Shown here: piece after piece, positions 25,874 to 34,170 of the stretch
Layout of the letters: each line of letters opens with the position of its first letter
How positions within the stretch are numbered: the first letter of the stretch is position 1
DNA from: Paenibacillus contaminans
GTDB taxonomy: Bacteria; Bacillota; Bacilli; Paenibacillales; NBRC-103111
Direction: 5' to 3'
Length of the DNA: 64,000 bases
Assembly (NCBI RefSeq): GCF_003285015.1
Contig: NZ_QMFB01000033.1
Span: 1 to 64,000 of the forward strand
Notes under the pieces: model-generated
What the model was told of the DNA's origin: nothing
The model's database searches: none
Seen by the model: only the letters and a program-made list of their open reading frames with translations
Program-made: the position numbers and the translations under genes

Positions 25874-26788
25874 ATGGAAATGGTTATGCGCAATTTATTT
25901 CAATCGCTTGCGAAAAGCCGTGCAGCCAATAAAATGGCAAAACGATACGGTCTCCGGTTCGGAGCGGGCCGATTCGTGGCGGGCGAAACGATCCAGAGAG
26001 CGATCGAAGCGGTGCGGGAGCTGAACCGGGAAGGGAAGGTCGTCACCCTCGATCATCTTGGCGAATTCGTTTTTACGGAAGAGGAAGCGAACGAGTCGGC
26101 GGACATGTGCCTGAAGACGCTGGATGCGATCAACGAGGCGGGAGTTTCGTCCAATCTGTCGCTCAAAATGACGTCGCTCGGCTTAGATATCAGCCGCGAG
26201 CTGTGCGTGCGCAACATGCGCCGCATTTTGGATCGGGCCAAGGCATACGGCAACTTCGTGCGGATCGATATGGAGGATTTCGCGCATTGCCAAATTTCGT
26301 TCGATATTCTCCGCGAGCTGCGGCAGGAGTACGACAATGTCGGAATCGTCGTTCAAGCGTATTTGTACCGGACGATGCAGGATATCGACGATTTGAAGGA
26401 GCTGCGGCTCAACCTGCGGTTGGTTAAAGGCGCTTACAAGGAGTCTCCTGAAGTGGCCTACCCGGAGAAGAAGGATGTCGACGCCAACTTCCGGGCGATC
26501 ATCAAGCGGCATCTTTTGAACGGCTGCTATGCGGCCATCGCGACCCACGACGAATCGGTAATTGCGGATATGAAAGCGTTTATTAAAGAACAGGGCATAT
26601 CGAATGATCAATTCGAGTTTCAGATGCTGTTCGGCATTTGCGTCGATTTGCAAAACCGTCTCGTGGAAGAAGGCTACCGCGTACGCGTGTATGTCCCGTA
26701 CGGTATCGACTGGTTCGGCTATTTCATGCGAAGGCTGGCCGAGCGGCCGGCGAACGTCTGGTTCGTTCTGAAGAATATGTTCAAGTAA
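25874..26788 (+). CDS. putB: Proline dehydrogenase
   Basis: A 304-residue FAD-dependent proline dehydrogenase, the first step of proline breakdown to 1-pyrroline-5-carboxylate. Length matches the short monofunctional Bacillus enzymes. TIM-barrel motifs are present: VTLDHLGEFV, FVRIDMEDF, LRLVKGAYKES and the C-terminal YRVRVYVPYG-DWFGYFMRRLAERP substrate and FAD region. ATG at 25874 with a GGGAG site; a reading from 25817 would start inside the operators. Cotranscribed with the dehydrogenase at 26844, 55 bases apart. Confidence 0.93.
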   Translation: MEMVMRNLFQSLAKSRAANKMAKRYGLRFGAGRFVAGETIQRAIEAVRELNREGKVVTLDHLGEFVFTEEEANESADMCLKTLDAINEAGVSSNLSLKMTSLGLDISRELCVRNMRRILDRAKAYGNFVRIDMEDFAHCQISFDILRELRQEYDNVGIVVQAYLYRTMQDIDDLKELRLNLRLVKGAYKESPEVAYPEKKDVDANFRAIIKRHLLNGCYAAIATHDESVIADMKAFIKEQGISNDQFEFQMLFGICVDLQNRLVEEGYRVRVYVPYGIDWFGYFMRRLAERPANVWFVLKNMFK

Positions 26789-26843
26789 TGCATCGAATCG
26801 TTTACCGATTTTTAACTACATTTCATATAAGGGGAGATTCTCC

Positions 26844-28415
26844 ATGACACAGCTGACACAGAAAGTCGCGCCTTTCGCCACCGAACCGTTCACCGATTTC
26901 AGCCTTCCGGAAAACAAGCAAGCGATGGAAGCGGCACTGGCCAAAGTAAAAAACGAGCTCGGCAAAAGCTATCCGCTGCATATCGGCTCGGACAAAATCG
27001 AAACCGGAGACAAAATCGTATCGATCAATCCGGGTAACGTCGACCAAACGATCGGCACCGTCAGCAAAGCGAGCAAAGAACTGGCTGAGCAGGCTATGCA
27101 AACCGCAGTCGGGGCTTTCGAGACGTGGAAAAGAGTACCTGCCCGCGAGCGCGCCGAATTCCTGTTCGAAGCGGCTAAGCGGATGCGCGAGCGCAAGCAT
27201 GAATTTTCGGCATGGATGGTGTACGAAGCCGGTAAAAACTACGCCGAAGCGGATGCCGACACGGCCGAAGCGATCGATTTCATGGAATATTATGCCCGCG
27301 AAATGATTCGTTTAAGCGAGACGTCGATTCATCAGCCGCTCGTTAAGCTGGAAGGCGAGGACAACCGTCTGACCTATATCCCGCTCGGCGTCGGCGTTGT
27401 CATCCCGCCTTGGAACTTCCCGCTAGCGATCTGTGTCGGGATGACGACGGCGGCGATCGTTTCGGGCAATACGGTCGTGCTGAAGCCGGCTTCGACGACG
27501 CCGGTCATCGCGCATAAATTTGTCGAGCTGATGGAAGAAGTCGGCCTGCCTGCAGGCGTTTTGAACTTCATTCCGGGCAGCGGCGCCGAAGTGGGCGACT
27601 ATTTGACAATGCACCCGAAAACGCGGTTCATCAGCTTTACGGGCTCGAAGGAAGTCGGTCTGCATATTAATCGTCTCGCAGCGCAAACGTCGGAAGGGCA
27701 AATTTGGATCAAGCGCCTTGTAGCGGAAATGGGCGGCAAAGACGGCATCGTCGTCGACGAAACGGCGGATCTGGACGCGGCTGCCGCGGCGATCGTGGCT
27801 TCGGCCTTCGGCTTCCAGGGGCAAAAGTGCTCTGCAGGCTCTCGCGCCATCATCGTCGAATCCGTATACGACAAGGTTGTCGATAAAGTTGCCGCGCTTG
27901 CAAGCAAACTGACGGTAGGTCTGCCTGAGCTTAACTATCCGATCGGACCAGTCGTTGACAAGACGTCATACGAGCGTATCCTGGGCTACATCGAAATCGG
28001 CAAAACGGAAGGCCGGTTGCTTGTAGGCGGAGGAGCGGCGGAAGGAAACGGCTACTATATTCAGCCGACGGTTTTCGCCGACGTTGACGGCAAGGCTCGC
28101 ATCATGCAGGAAGAGATTTTCGGCCCTGTGCTGGCAATTGCCAAAGCGAAGGATTGGAAGCATGCGATCGAAATGTTCAACGATACGGAATTCGGCTTGA
28201 CCGGCGCGTTTTTCTCCGCGGTGGAAGAGCGTATCGAGGAGGCGCTCGAAACGGTGCATTGCGGCAACCTGTATATCAACCGCAAATGTACGGGCGCGCT
28301 TGTCGGCGTGCATCCGTTCGGCGGGTTCAATATGTCCGGTACGGATTCCAAGGCGGGCGGCCACGACTACCTGCTCCTTTTCACCCAAGCGAAGCTGACA
28401 TCGAGAAAGCTGTAA
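26844..28415 (+). CDS. putC: 1-pyrroline-5-carboxylate dehydrogenase
   Basis: A 523-residue NAD-dependent aldehyde dehydrogenase of the RocA/PutC type that oxidises glutamate semialdehyde to glutamate, the second step after proline dehydrogenase. Catalytic Cys is in GQKCSAGSR, the general base Glu in LVAEMGGKDG, and the NAD site shows FTGSKEVG. The C-terminal end GGFNMSGTDSKAGG is typical. ATG with GGGGAGA upstream. It could also serve arginine or ornithine breakdown. Confidence 0.95.
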   Translation: MTQLTQKVAPFATEPFTDFSLPENKQAMEAALAKVKNELGKSYPLHIGSDKIETGDKIVSINPGNVDQTIGTVSKASKELAEQAMQTAVGAFETWKRVPARERAEFLFEAAKRMRERKHEFSAWMVYEAGKNYAEADADTAEAIDFMEYYAREMIRLSETSIHQPLVKLEGEDNRLTYIPLGVGVVIPPWNFPLAICVGMTTAAIVSGNTVVLKPASTTPVIAHKFVELMEEVGLPAGVLNFIPGSGAEVGDYLTMHPKTRFISFTGSKEVGLHINRLAAQTSEGQIWIKRLVAEMGGKDGIVVDETADLDAAAAAIVASAFGFQGQKCSAGSRAIIVESVYDKVVDKVAALASKLTVGLPELNYPIGPVVDKTSYERILGYIEIGKTEGRLLVGGGAAEGNGYYIQPTVFADVDGKARIMQEEIFGPVLAIAKAKDWKHAIEMFNDTEFGLTGAFFSAVEERIEEALETVHCGNLYINRKCTGALVGVHPFGGFNMSGTDSKAGGHDYLLLFTQAKLTSRKL

Positions 28416-28429
28416 TACACGCAAGGAAA

Positions 28430-28462
28430 TCCCGTACCGGATGGTGCGGGACTTTTCGTTTT
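28430..28462 (+). terminator. Terminator of the proline operon
   Basis: TCCCGTACC pairs with GGTGCGGGA (one G-T pair) around GGAT, followed by CTTTTCGTTTT. Confidence 0.75.
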
Positions 28463-28697
28463 AGACGGAAAACGAACATGGAAGGTTGGTGCGGTGAAGG
28501 CATAATCCGTTCGTACTCATGAAATAAAATTTCATAAGTATATAATTTTTATATTTTAAAATTTCAATAGTAGTATATAATAAAGGTAGAGTACGATGAG
28601 AAACGCTAGGTTCATCGGCATAATCGAATAAGGTCATACTAGATAGAAGCGAAAAAATAAACTGCTGACCAGTTACGCAACAGGGAGAGGGGACATC

Positions 28698-30317
28698 ATG
28701 ACGGATATGACGGAATTGCTGGCGGCGATGAGCTTGCGGCAAAAAATCGGGCAAATGATACAAGCGGGATTTGAGGGCACGGAGCCTAACGAGGCGGTCA
28801 CGGAGCTGATCGAGAAGCATCATCTCGGCGGCGTTATTTTGTTCGCACGGAATATCGGCACGCTCGAGCAAGTCGCGTCCTTGAACGAAGGGCTGCAGAA
28901 ATCGGCTGAGCGCTCGGGTACTTTGCCGCTTTGGATTTCGATCGACCAGGAGGGCGGCATGGTGGCGCGCATTACCGAGGGCGTAGCGCTTATGCCTGGC
29001 AATATGGCGATTGCTGCAGGCGGGTCGGCGGATGCCTCGTATCGGGCCGCTTACGTATCAGGCCGCGAGCTGCGGGCGCTGGGGATTAACTTGAACTTCG
29101 CTCCGGTTCTTGATGTAAACGTCAATCCGGACAACCCGGTCATCGGCGTCCGTTCGTTCGGGGAATCTCCGGAGACGGTCGGCCGTTTCGGCGCAGCGGC
29201 TATACGCGGTTATCAAGAAGCGAATGTGGTTGCGACCGCGAAGCATTTTCCCGGACATGGGGATACGAATGTCGATTCCCATCTCGATCTGCCTACCATT
29301 ACGCATAGCCGGGATAGAATCGAGCGGGTGGAGCTTGCTCCGTTCCGCCGGGCGATTGCTGGCGGCGTCGATGCGATCATGTCTTCGCATATTTATTTTC
29401 CGGCATTCGAGTCGCAGAAGCTGCCGGCTACGTTATCGCACGCCGTATTAACCGGGCTGCTTAGGCAGGAGCTGGGCTACGAAGGCGTCATCATGACGGA
29501 TTGCATGGAAATGCAAGCCATCTCCGATCATTACGGCACGATTCGTGCTGCGGTTATGGCGGTAGAAGCCGGGGCCGATACCGTTCTGATCAGCCACAGA
29601 TACGATTTGCAGGTCGGGGCGATCGAAGCGCTTGTGGAAGCGGTCGAGTCGGGACGCATAAGCGAAGAACGGATCGACGAGTCTGTCAAGCGGCTGCTTG
29701 TATTAAAGCAGAGAAGGGGACTGCTCGAAGGCGGCGAACAACATGCCGACAGGGAGCGCGTATATTTGCCGATCGAACAGATCGGCAGCGCCGAGCATCG
29801 CGAGGTAGCCCGCCGCATCAGCGAAGCGAGCATCACGCTTGTCAAAGACGAGCAGGGTCTTCTCCCGCTGCTCCCCGCCGTCAAGACGCTCGTCATCAGC
29901 TTCGAGGCCGCGGTGTCCTCCTTCGTCGACGAAGCGATCTCCATGAAGGCGACGCTTGGCAAAGCGCTGTCCGCCGAGGGCTTGAGCATCGAAGAGACGG
30001 TCATTCCGCTTGCCGAAGCGGGTGGGCGGCTGACCGAGGCTGTCGAGCGGGCGAAGTCGTCCGAATTCGGACAGATCGTCATCGGCACCTATAACGCGTC
30101 GCTGAATCCGGCTCAGGCACAGCTGGTTCAAGCCGTACAAGCGCTCGGCGTCAAGCTCGTCATCGTCGCATTGCGGAATCCGTACGATCTTCGCCGGTTC
30201 CCGGAGGTTTCTACGTACGTCGCCGCGTACGAATCCAGGCCGCTTGCGCTCAGCAGCGCCGCTAAAGTGCTGACGGGCGCGATCCCTGCGACAGGCAAGC
30301 TGCCGGTTACCTTGTAA
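28698..30317 (+). CDS. nagZ: Beta-N-acetylhexosaminidase, glycoside hydrolase family 3
   Basis: A 539-residue GH3 enzyme of the NagZ type, releasing N-acetylglucosamine from muropeptides for cell-wall recycling. Motifs: WISIDQEGGMVARI, LNFAPVLDVN, the KHFPGHGDTNVDSHLDLP His/Asp loop and the nucleophile Asp in VIMTDCMEM. A C-terminal GH3_C-like domain (about 370-539) is present, as in longer Bacillus enzymes. No signal peptide, so cytoplasmic. Preceded by a 180-base AT-rich promoter region (TATATAATAAAGG at about 28572). Confidence 0.93.
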   Translation: MTDMTELLAAMSLRQKIGQMIQAGFEGTEPNEAVTELIEKHHLGGVILFARNIGTLEQVASLNEGLQKSAERSGTLPLWISIDQEGGMVARITEGVALMPGNMAIAAGGSADASYRAAYVSGRELRALGINLNFAPVLDVNVNPDNPVIGVRSFGESPETVGRFGAAAIRGYQEANVVATAKHFPGHGDTNVDSHLDLPTITHSRDRIERVELAPFRRAIAGGVDAIMSSHIYFPAFESQKLPATLSHAVLTGLLRQELGYEGVIMTDCMEMQAISDHYGTIRAAVMAVEAGADTVLISHRYDLQVGAIEALVEAVESGRISEERIDESVKRLLVLKQRRGLLEGGEQHADRERVYLPIEQIGSAEHREVARRISEASITLVKDEQGLLPLLPAVKTLVISFEAAVSSFVDEAISMKATLGKALSAEGLSIEETVIPLAEAGGRLTEAVERAKSSEFGQIVIGTYNASLNPAQAQLVQAVQALGVKLVIVALRNPYDLRRFPEVSTYVAAYESRPLALSSAAKVLTGAIPATGKLPVTL

Positions 30318-30366
30318 ACGCAGGAATGAGTGCCGGGGCAGCCGGATCATACGACATTCCAAGCGA

Positions 30367-30407
30367 GAAGCCTCCAAATCCGTAAGATGGAATGGAGGCT
30401 TCTTTTT
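30367..30407 (+). terminator. Terminator of nagZ
   Basis: GAAGCCTCC pairs with GGAGGCTTC, followed by TTTTT. Confidence 0.8.
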
Positions 30408-30410
30408 GGC

Positions 30411-30478
30411 GCTCGTCTAAAGCTTATGCTTACGAAGTCGCTTTCTTCGAAAGCGTTTAGGACGGCGTAACCGTTTAT
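30411..30478. repeat. Dispersed repeat, AAGCTTATGCTTACGAAGTC family, copy 2
   Basis: About 67 bases matching 20374-20440; this copy contains a perfect stem CGCTTTC-TTC-GAAAGCG. It lies downstream of a minus-strand gene, as does copy 1. Confidence 0.6.
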
Positions 30479-30551
30479 TCTTGTCGATTGAAAACAAAAC
30501 GCCTCCATATCCGCTGAACAAGCAGGACTGGGGGCGTTTTGCGGCCCAAAA

Positions 30552-32246
30552 TCAAGTTAAGCCATACTCCCGCATTTTGTTGTACAGCGTCGCGCGGGAA
30601 ATGCCGAGCAGCTTGGCTGCCGCGCTTTTGTTGCCGTACGTCTTGCGCAGCGCTTCCTCGATCATCGCCGCTTCCTGTTCTCCCGAGACGCGGGCTTTCA
30701 GCAGCATGTCGGTGCCCGCATCGTCAGCCGTTTCTTCACCGTCGTCCGCAAGCATTTCCTTCGGCAGATCGGCAAGCCCGACCGTCCCGTTATCCTGCAA
30801 AAGCACGAATCGTTCCGCTACTTGCTGCAGCTCGCGCATGTTGCCAGGCCATTCGTAATTCATGAGGGCCGCCATAACCGGCGAATCCAGCCTAGGCAGC
30901 GGTTTCTGGTATTTGGCGCTGAGCTGCCGCAGAAAAAATTGCACGAGCTGCGGTATATCCTCCGTACGTTCGCGGAGCGGCGGAATCGTAATGCTTACGG
31001 CGCTTAGTTTATAGTAAAGCGAGCTTTTGAAGCTTCCCTGCTTCCATTTGTCGAACAGAACGGGCGCTGCGGACGCGATGATCCGGGCGTTCAGTCGAAT
31101 CGGCTCGGCATATCCCGGGCGGGTAAAAAAGCCCTGCTCCATCGCTTGCAAAAGCTTCATTTGAAGCTCTGCGGGAAGCTCGTCGATCTCGTCGATGAAC
31201 AGCGTGCCGCCGGCCGCTTGCTCCAGCTTGCCGGGTCTTGCTTCAGGCTCCGCGCCGGTAAACGCACCGCTCTGATAGCCGAAAAGCTCGGATTCCAGAA
31301 TGCCGGCCGGATAGGCGCCGCAGTTAAAGGATAGGAACGGGCCATGCTGTCTTGTGCTTGCTTCATGTACCGTTTGCGCGAGCAGCTCGTTCTCCGAGCC
31401 GTGCTCCCCGATCAGCAGCAAAGCGCTGTCGGTAGCGGCGACCTTGAGCGCCTGCCTGATCGCGGGCTGCAAGCCGTCTACGCTCATGAACAGATCCATC
31501 GGACGATCGCTTTCGAGCCATAACGGAGCTTCATACAGCTCCTTGTTCAAACGCACGATTCGCGTAATATCATGCTCGGTTGCGATGCCCCCGATAATTT
31601 CGTTCGCTTCGACGATCGGCGATGCATTGATCAGGACATGCTTGTCCCCCGTCGGCTGATGATACACTTGGCGAACCGTACGGCCCTCGTCCAAGATGCG
31701 GTACAGCATAATCGACTCCGCTTCGAAATGCTCGCCGATCGTCTGCCCGACGATTTGCTCGCGCTTGATGCCGTACGTTTGCTCAGCCGCAGTGTTCCAG
31801 CAAAGCACCTTGCCGAATTTATCGACGGCGGTTACCGCATCGCCGACCGTTTCCGCAAGCGTCATGAAATAGGCCCACAGCTGCTTGTTTTCTTTAAGCA
31901 TAAGCGGAGCAAGCTCGGCGGCAGCAACGATGCCGGCGATTCCGCCATCCGTTTCGCCGCGAATCAAGAGCGGTCTTGTCCAATCGATCGCTGCGGATGA
32001 CGACTCTTCCGCCGTGCAGATTGCGGAAGGGGGGATCGCCATTTCCCGAACGGCATGGATTAGCGGCCTTTGTCCGGCTTTATGGGCGGCGGCAATGAAT
32101 TCGCTTGCGGCAAGCGCATACGGCGGTTCGCTTTCGATGACGACGTACGGTTCGTCTTTATGTTGTTTGGAAGCTTCCGTCCCCGATAGCTGCGGAGAGA
32201 CGGACGCGAAGGTACGGGTTAAAGGAAGTTGGCCGAACCGGAGCAT
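30552..32246 (-). CDS. Sigma-54-dependent activator with PAS domain and altered Walker A
   Basis: A 564-residue bacterial enhancer-binding protein. An N-terminal domain of unknown kind (1-120) is followed by a PAS domain (about 128-240, TLAETVGDAVTAVDKFGKVLCWN), a sigma-54 AAA domain with the sigma-contacting loop ESELFGYQSGAFTGAEPEA, Walker B GTLFIDEIDEL and arginine-finger region, and a C-terminal Fis helix-turn-helix (NKSAAAKLLGISRATLYNKM). The Walker A region reads GEHGSENE where GESGTGKE is usual, so the ATP-binding Lys is missing. No clear -12/-24 promoter was found nearby; the proline operon is a plausible but unproven target. Confidence 0.88.
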   Translation of the reverse strand: MLRFGQLPLTRTFASVSPQLSGTEASKQHKDEPYVVIESEPPYALAASEFIAAAHKAGQRPLIHAVREMAIPPSAICTAEESSSAAIDWTRPLLIRGETDGGIAGIVAAAELAPLMLKENKQLWAYFMTLAETVGDAVTAVDKFGKVLCWNTAAEQTYGIKREQIVGQTIGEHFEAESIMLYRILDEGRTVRQVYHQPTGDKHVLINASPIVEANEIIGGIATEHDITRIVRLNKELYEAPLWLESDRPMDLFMSVDGLQPAIRQALKVAATDSALLLIGEHGSENELLAQTVHEASTRQHGPFLSFNCGAYPAGILESELFGYQSGAFTGAEPEARPGKLEQAAGGTLFIDEIDELPAELQMKLLQAMEQGFFTRPGYAEPIRLNARIIASAAPVLFDKWKQGSFKSSLYYKLSAVSITIPPLRERTEDIPQLVQFFLRQLSAKYQKPLPRLDSPVMAALMNYEWPGNMRELQQVAERFVLLQDNGTVGLADLPKEMLADDGEETADDAGTDMLLKARVSGEQEAAMIEEALRKTYGNKSAAAKLLGISRATLYNKMREYGLT

Positions 32247-32463
32247 AGTCGTTTCCTTTCCTAGCAGGTATGCGTGTTTTTCAACGATTATACCATAAGA
32301 TACGGTGGTTTATGCTGTGCGCGAGCTGAAAACTGCCATGCAGCGCCGAAACGCGCGCCGGAAGGGCACGCGTTTCGGAAGCCGGACTGGCGGACACTTG
32401 GTAGATGGCAGCGAGACGAACTGCAAAAACCTGCAGCTATTTTTGGTGATATGCCGAGCTTTC

Positions 32464-33216
32464 TTATTCGTCCTGGTCCGTCAAAATATACGGACCGTCC
32501 GCGGTAATCGCCACCGTGTGCTCGTACTGGCAGGACAAGCCACCGTCTATCGTGCGCGCCGTCCATCCGTCCGCATCGATTTTCGTGCCGTACGCTCCGG
32601 TATTGATCATCGGCTCGATCGTAATGACCATGCCTTCCTTCAGCCGCAGTCCCCGTCCCGGAGGGCCGTAGTGCGGTACATGCGGGTCTTCGTGAATCGT
32701 TTGGCCGATCGCGTGTCCGGTGAAGTCGCGTACGACCGAATAACCGCGTTCTTCCGCGAAGGTTTGGATCGCGTGCGAAATGTCGCCCAGACGATTGCCC
32801 GGCTTCGCTTGCGCAATACCCCGGTACAGCGCTTCTTTGGTTGTTGCCATCAGATCCTCCGCTTCCTTCGAAACGGTACCGACGGCATAACACCAAGCGG
32901 AGTCCGCCAGCCAGCCGTTCAGGTTGACGACCATGTCGATTTTGACGATATCGCCGTTCTGCAGAGGCTCGCGTTTCGGAAAGCCGTGACAGATGACGTC
33001 GTTGACCGAGGCGCAGGTGGCGTATTCGTATCCGCGGTAACCGATTTGTTCGGGTGTGGCGCCGTGGCTGCGCATGTACGATTCGGCAAACTGATCGATC
33101 TCCCACGTCGTCACGCCGGGTTTGATCATGCTCCGGAGCTGTTTATGAATGTCGGCGAGAATAATGCCGGCTTGCTTCATTTTAGCGATTTGTTCTTTTG
33201 TTTTTATGGTAACCAA
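32464..33216 (-). CDS. map: Methionine aminopeptidase type I
   Basis: A 250-residue enzyme removing N-terminal Met from nascent proteins. Metal ligands are all visible: Asp in GDIVKIDMVV and WLADSAW, His in FTGHAIGQTIHEDPH, Glu in VITIEPMINTG and in YEHTVAIT; the substrate His is in VICHGFP. The start is TTG with GAGGAGG upstream. A stand-alone copy rather than the one in the ribosomal protein operon, so probably a second isozyme. Confidence 0.94.
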   Translation of the reverse strand: MVTIKTKEQIAKMKQAGIILADIHKQLRSMIKPGVTTWEIDQFAESYMRSHGATPEQIGYRGYEYATCASVNDVICHGFPKREPLQNGDIVKIDMVVNLNGWLADSAWCYAVGTVSKEAEDLMATTKEALYRGIAQAKPGNRLGDISHAIQTFAEERGYSVVRDFTGHAIGQTIHEDPHVPHYGPPGRGLRLKEGMVITIEPMINTGAYGTKIDADGWTARTIDGGLSCQYEHTVAITADGPYILTDQDE

Positions 33217-33447
33217 ATCGGGCCCTCCTCAAAGTAAAGATGTCGTAGCTGTCGGAAGCGCCAAATGGCGTCCTTTATGCCTTTATAGTATCAATATAAG
33301 CAGGCGAAGGCAAAAAGGACCCACCTTTTTCAGCAAAAACGGGTATTCGCCCATAAACTTCGGGCGGATGCCACATATACTGTTGGTGAAATCGCCCACA
33401 CGCAGGAAAGCGATGCGGGCTAAATACCGGATAAAGGGGATAAATAA

Positions 33448-33945
33448 ATGTACGATTATAGACAAATGCCTTCGAGTTTACTTTGGTGGATGATGCCGGG
33501 CGGCGGCCCTGGCGGTCCGGGAGGTCCCGGCGGGTTTCCCGGCGGTCCCGGCGGCCCTGGAGGACCCGGAGGATTCCCTGGAGGGCCTGGCGGTCCCGGC
33601 GGACCTGGAGGATTTCCGGGCGGACCTGGAGGTCCGGGCGGGGGGCCAGGCGGGGGACCAGGCGGCCCTGGAGGCCAGGCCGGCATGCCGCAAACGCCGC
33701 CGCCCGGCTTTACGCCGCAGAAGCCCGTCACGACGCAGGGTGTAAGCACATTCGCCGTCGACCCGGGCGCTATCCGTCGCTGCATGTTCCGGTTCGTCTA
33801 TATATGGCAGCGTAACGGGGATCAGTATTGGGCATTTTTGACGTTTGTCGGCCCGCGTTCCGTAGCCGGCTTCCGCTGGAACGGTTTCTGGTGGCAGTAT
33901 TTCGGCGTCGATCTTCGCCAAATCGACCAGTTCACCTGTTTTTGA
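33448..33945 (+). CDS. Collagen-like Gly-Gly-Pro protein, likely spore surface
   Basis: A 165-residue protein. Residues about 17-78 are almost only GGP triplets with periodic Phe (three near-identical blocks of GGFPGGPGGPGGP type), followed by a Gln/Pro linker and a compact C-terminal domain of about 55 residues rich in aromatics (FRFVYIWQRNGDQYWAFLTF, FRWNGFWWQYFG, ending FTCF). Gly-X-Y tracts are typical of exosporium or spore-surface filaments in this group. The DNA repeats are therefore coding. Followed by a terminator. Function at the spore surface is inferred. Confidence 0.75.
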   Translation: MYDYRQMPSSLLWWMMPGGGPGGPGGPGGFPGGPGGPGGPGGFPGGPGGPGGPGGFPGGPGGPGGGPGGGPGGPGGQAGMPQTPPPGFTPQKPVTTQGVSTFAVDPGAIRRCMFRFVYIWQRNGDQYWAFLTFVGPRSVAGFRWNGFWWQYFGVDLRQIDQFTCF

Positions 33946-33956
33946 TTCGAGCAAAG

Positions 33957-33996
33957 CCGTCCGCTTGCGCAAAACAAGCGGGCGTCTTTTTTTTGC
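33957..33996 (+). terminator. Terminator of the collagen-like gene
   Basis: CCGCTTG pairs with CAAGCGG (extended by flanking pairs), followed by eight T. Confidence 0.8.
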
Positions 33997-34170
33997 CTGA
34001 AGGTTTTGTTAAAATGTCAGAAGACTTGCGAAAGCAAGCCGTTCTGCCCCTCCTTCATATTTCCGCGAAATGAACTTCATGATTTCCATTGTAACGGTCA
34101 TAAGGTTTATATTTGATTGCACACGTTTACATAACGACCAATACGCACGATAAAGGGAGATGCATAAGCG

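Noticed and set aside
33456..33785. Proline-rich antisense ORF opposite the collagen-like gene
   Set aside because: Reverse reading of GGP repeats necessarily gives a Pro/Gly ORF; the plus strand has the start context, folded C-terminal domain and terminator.
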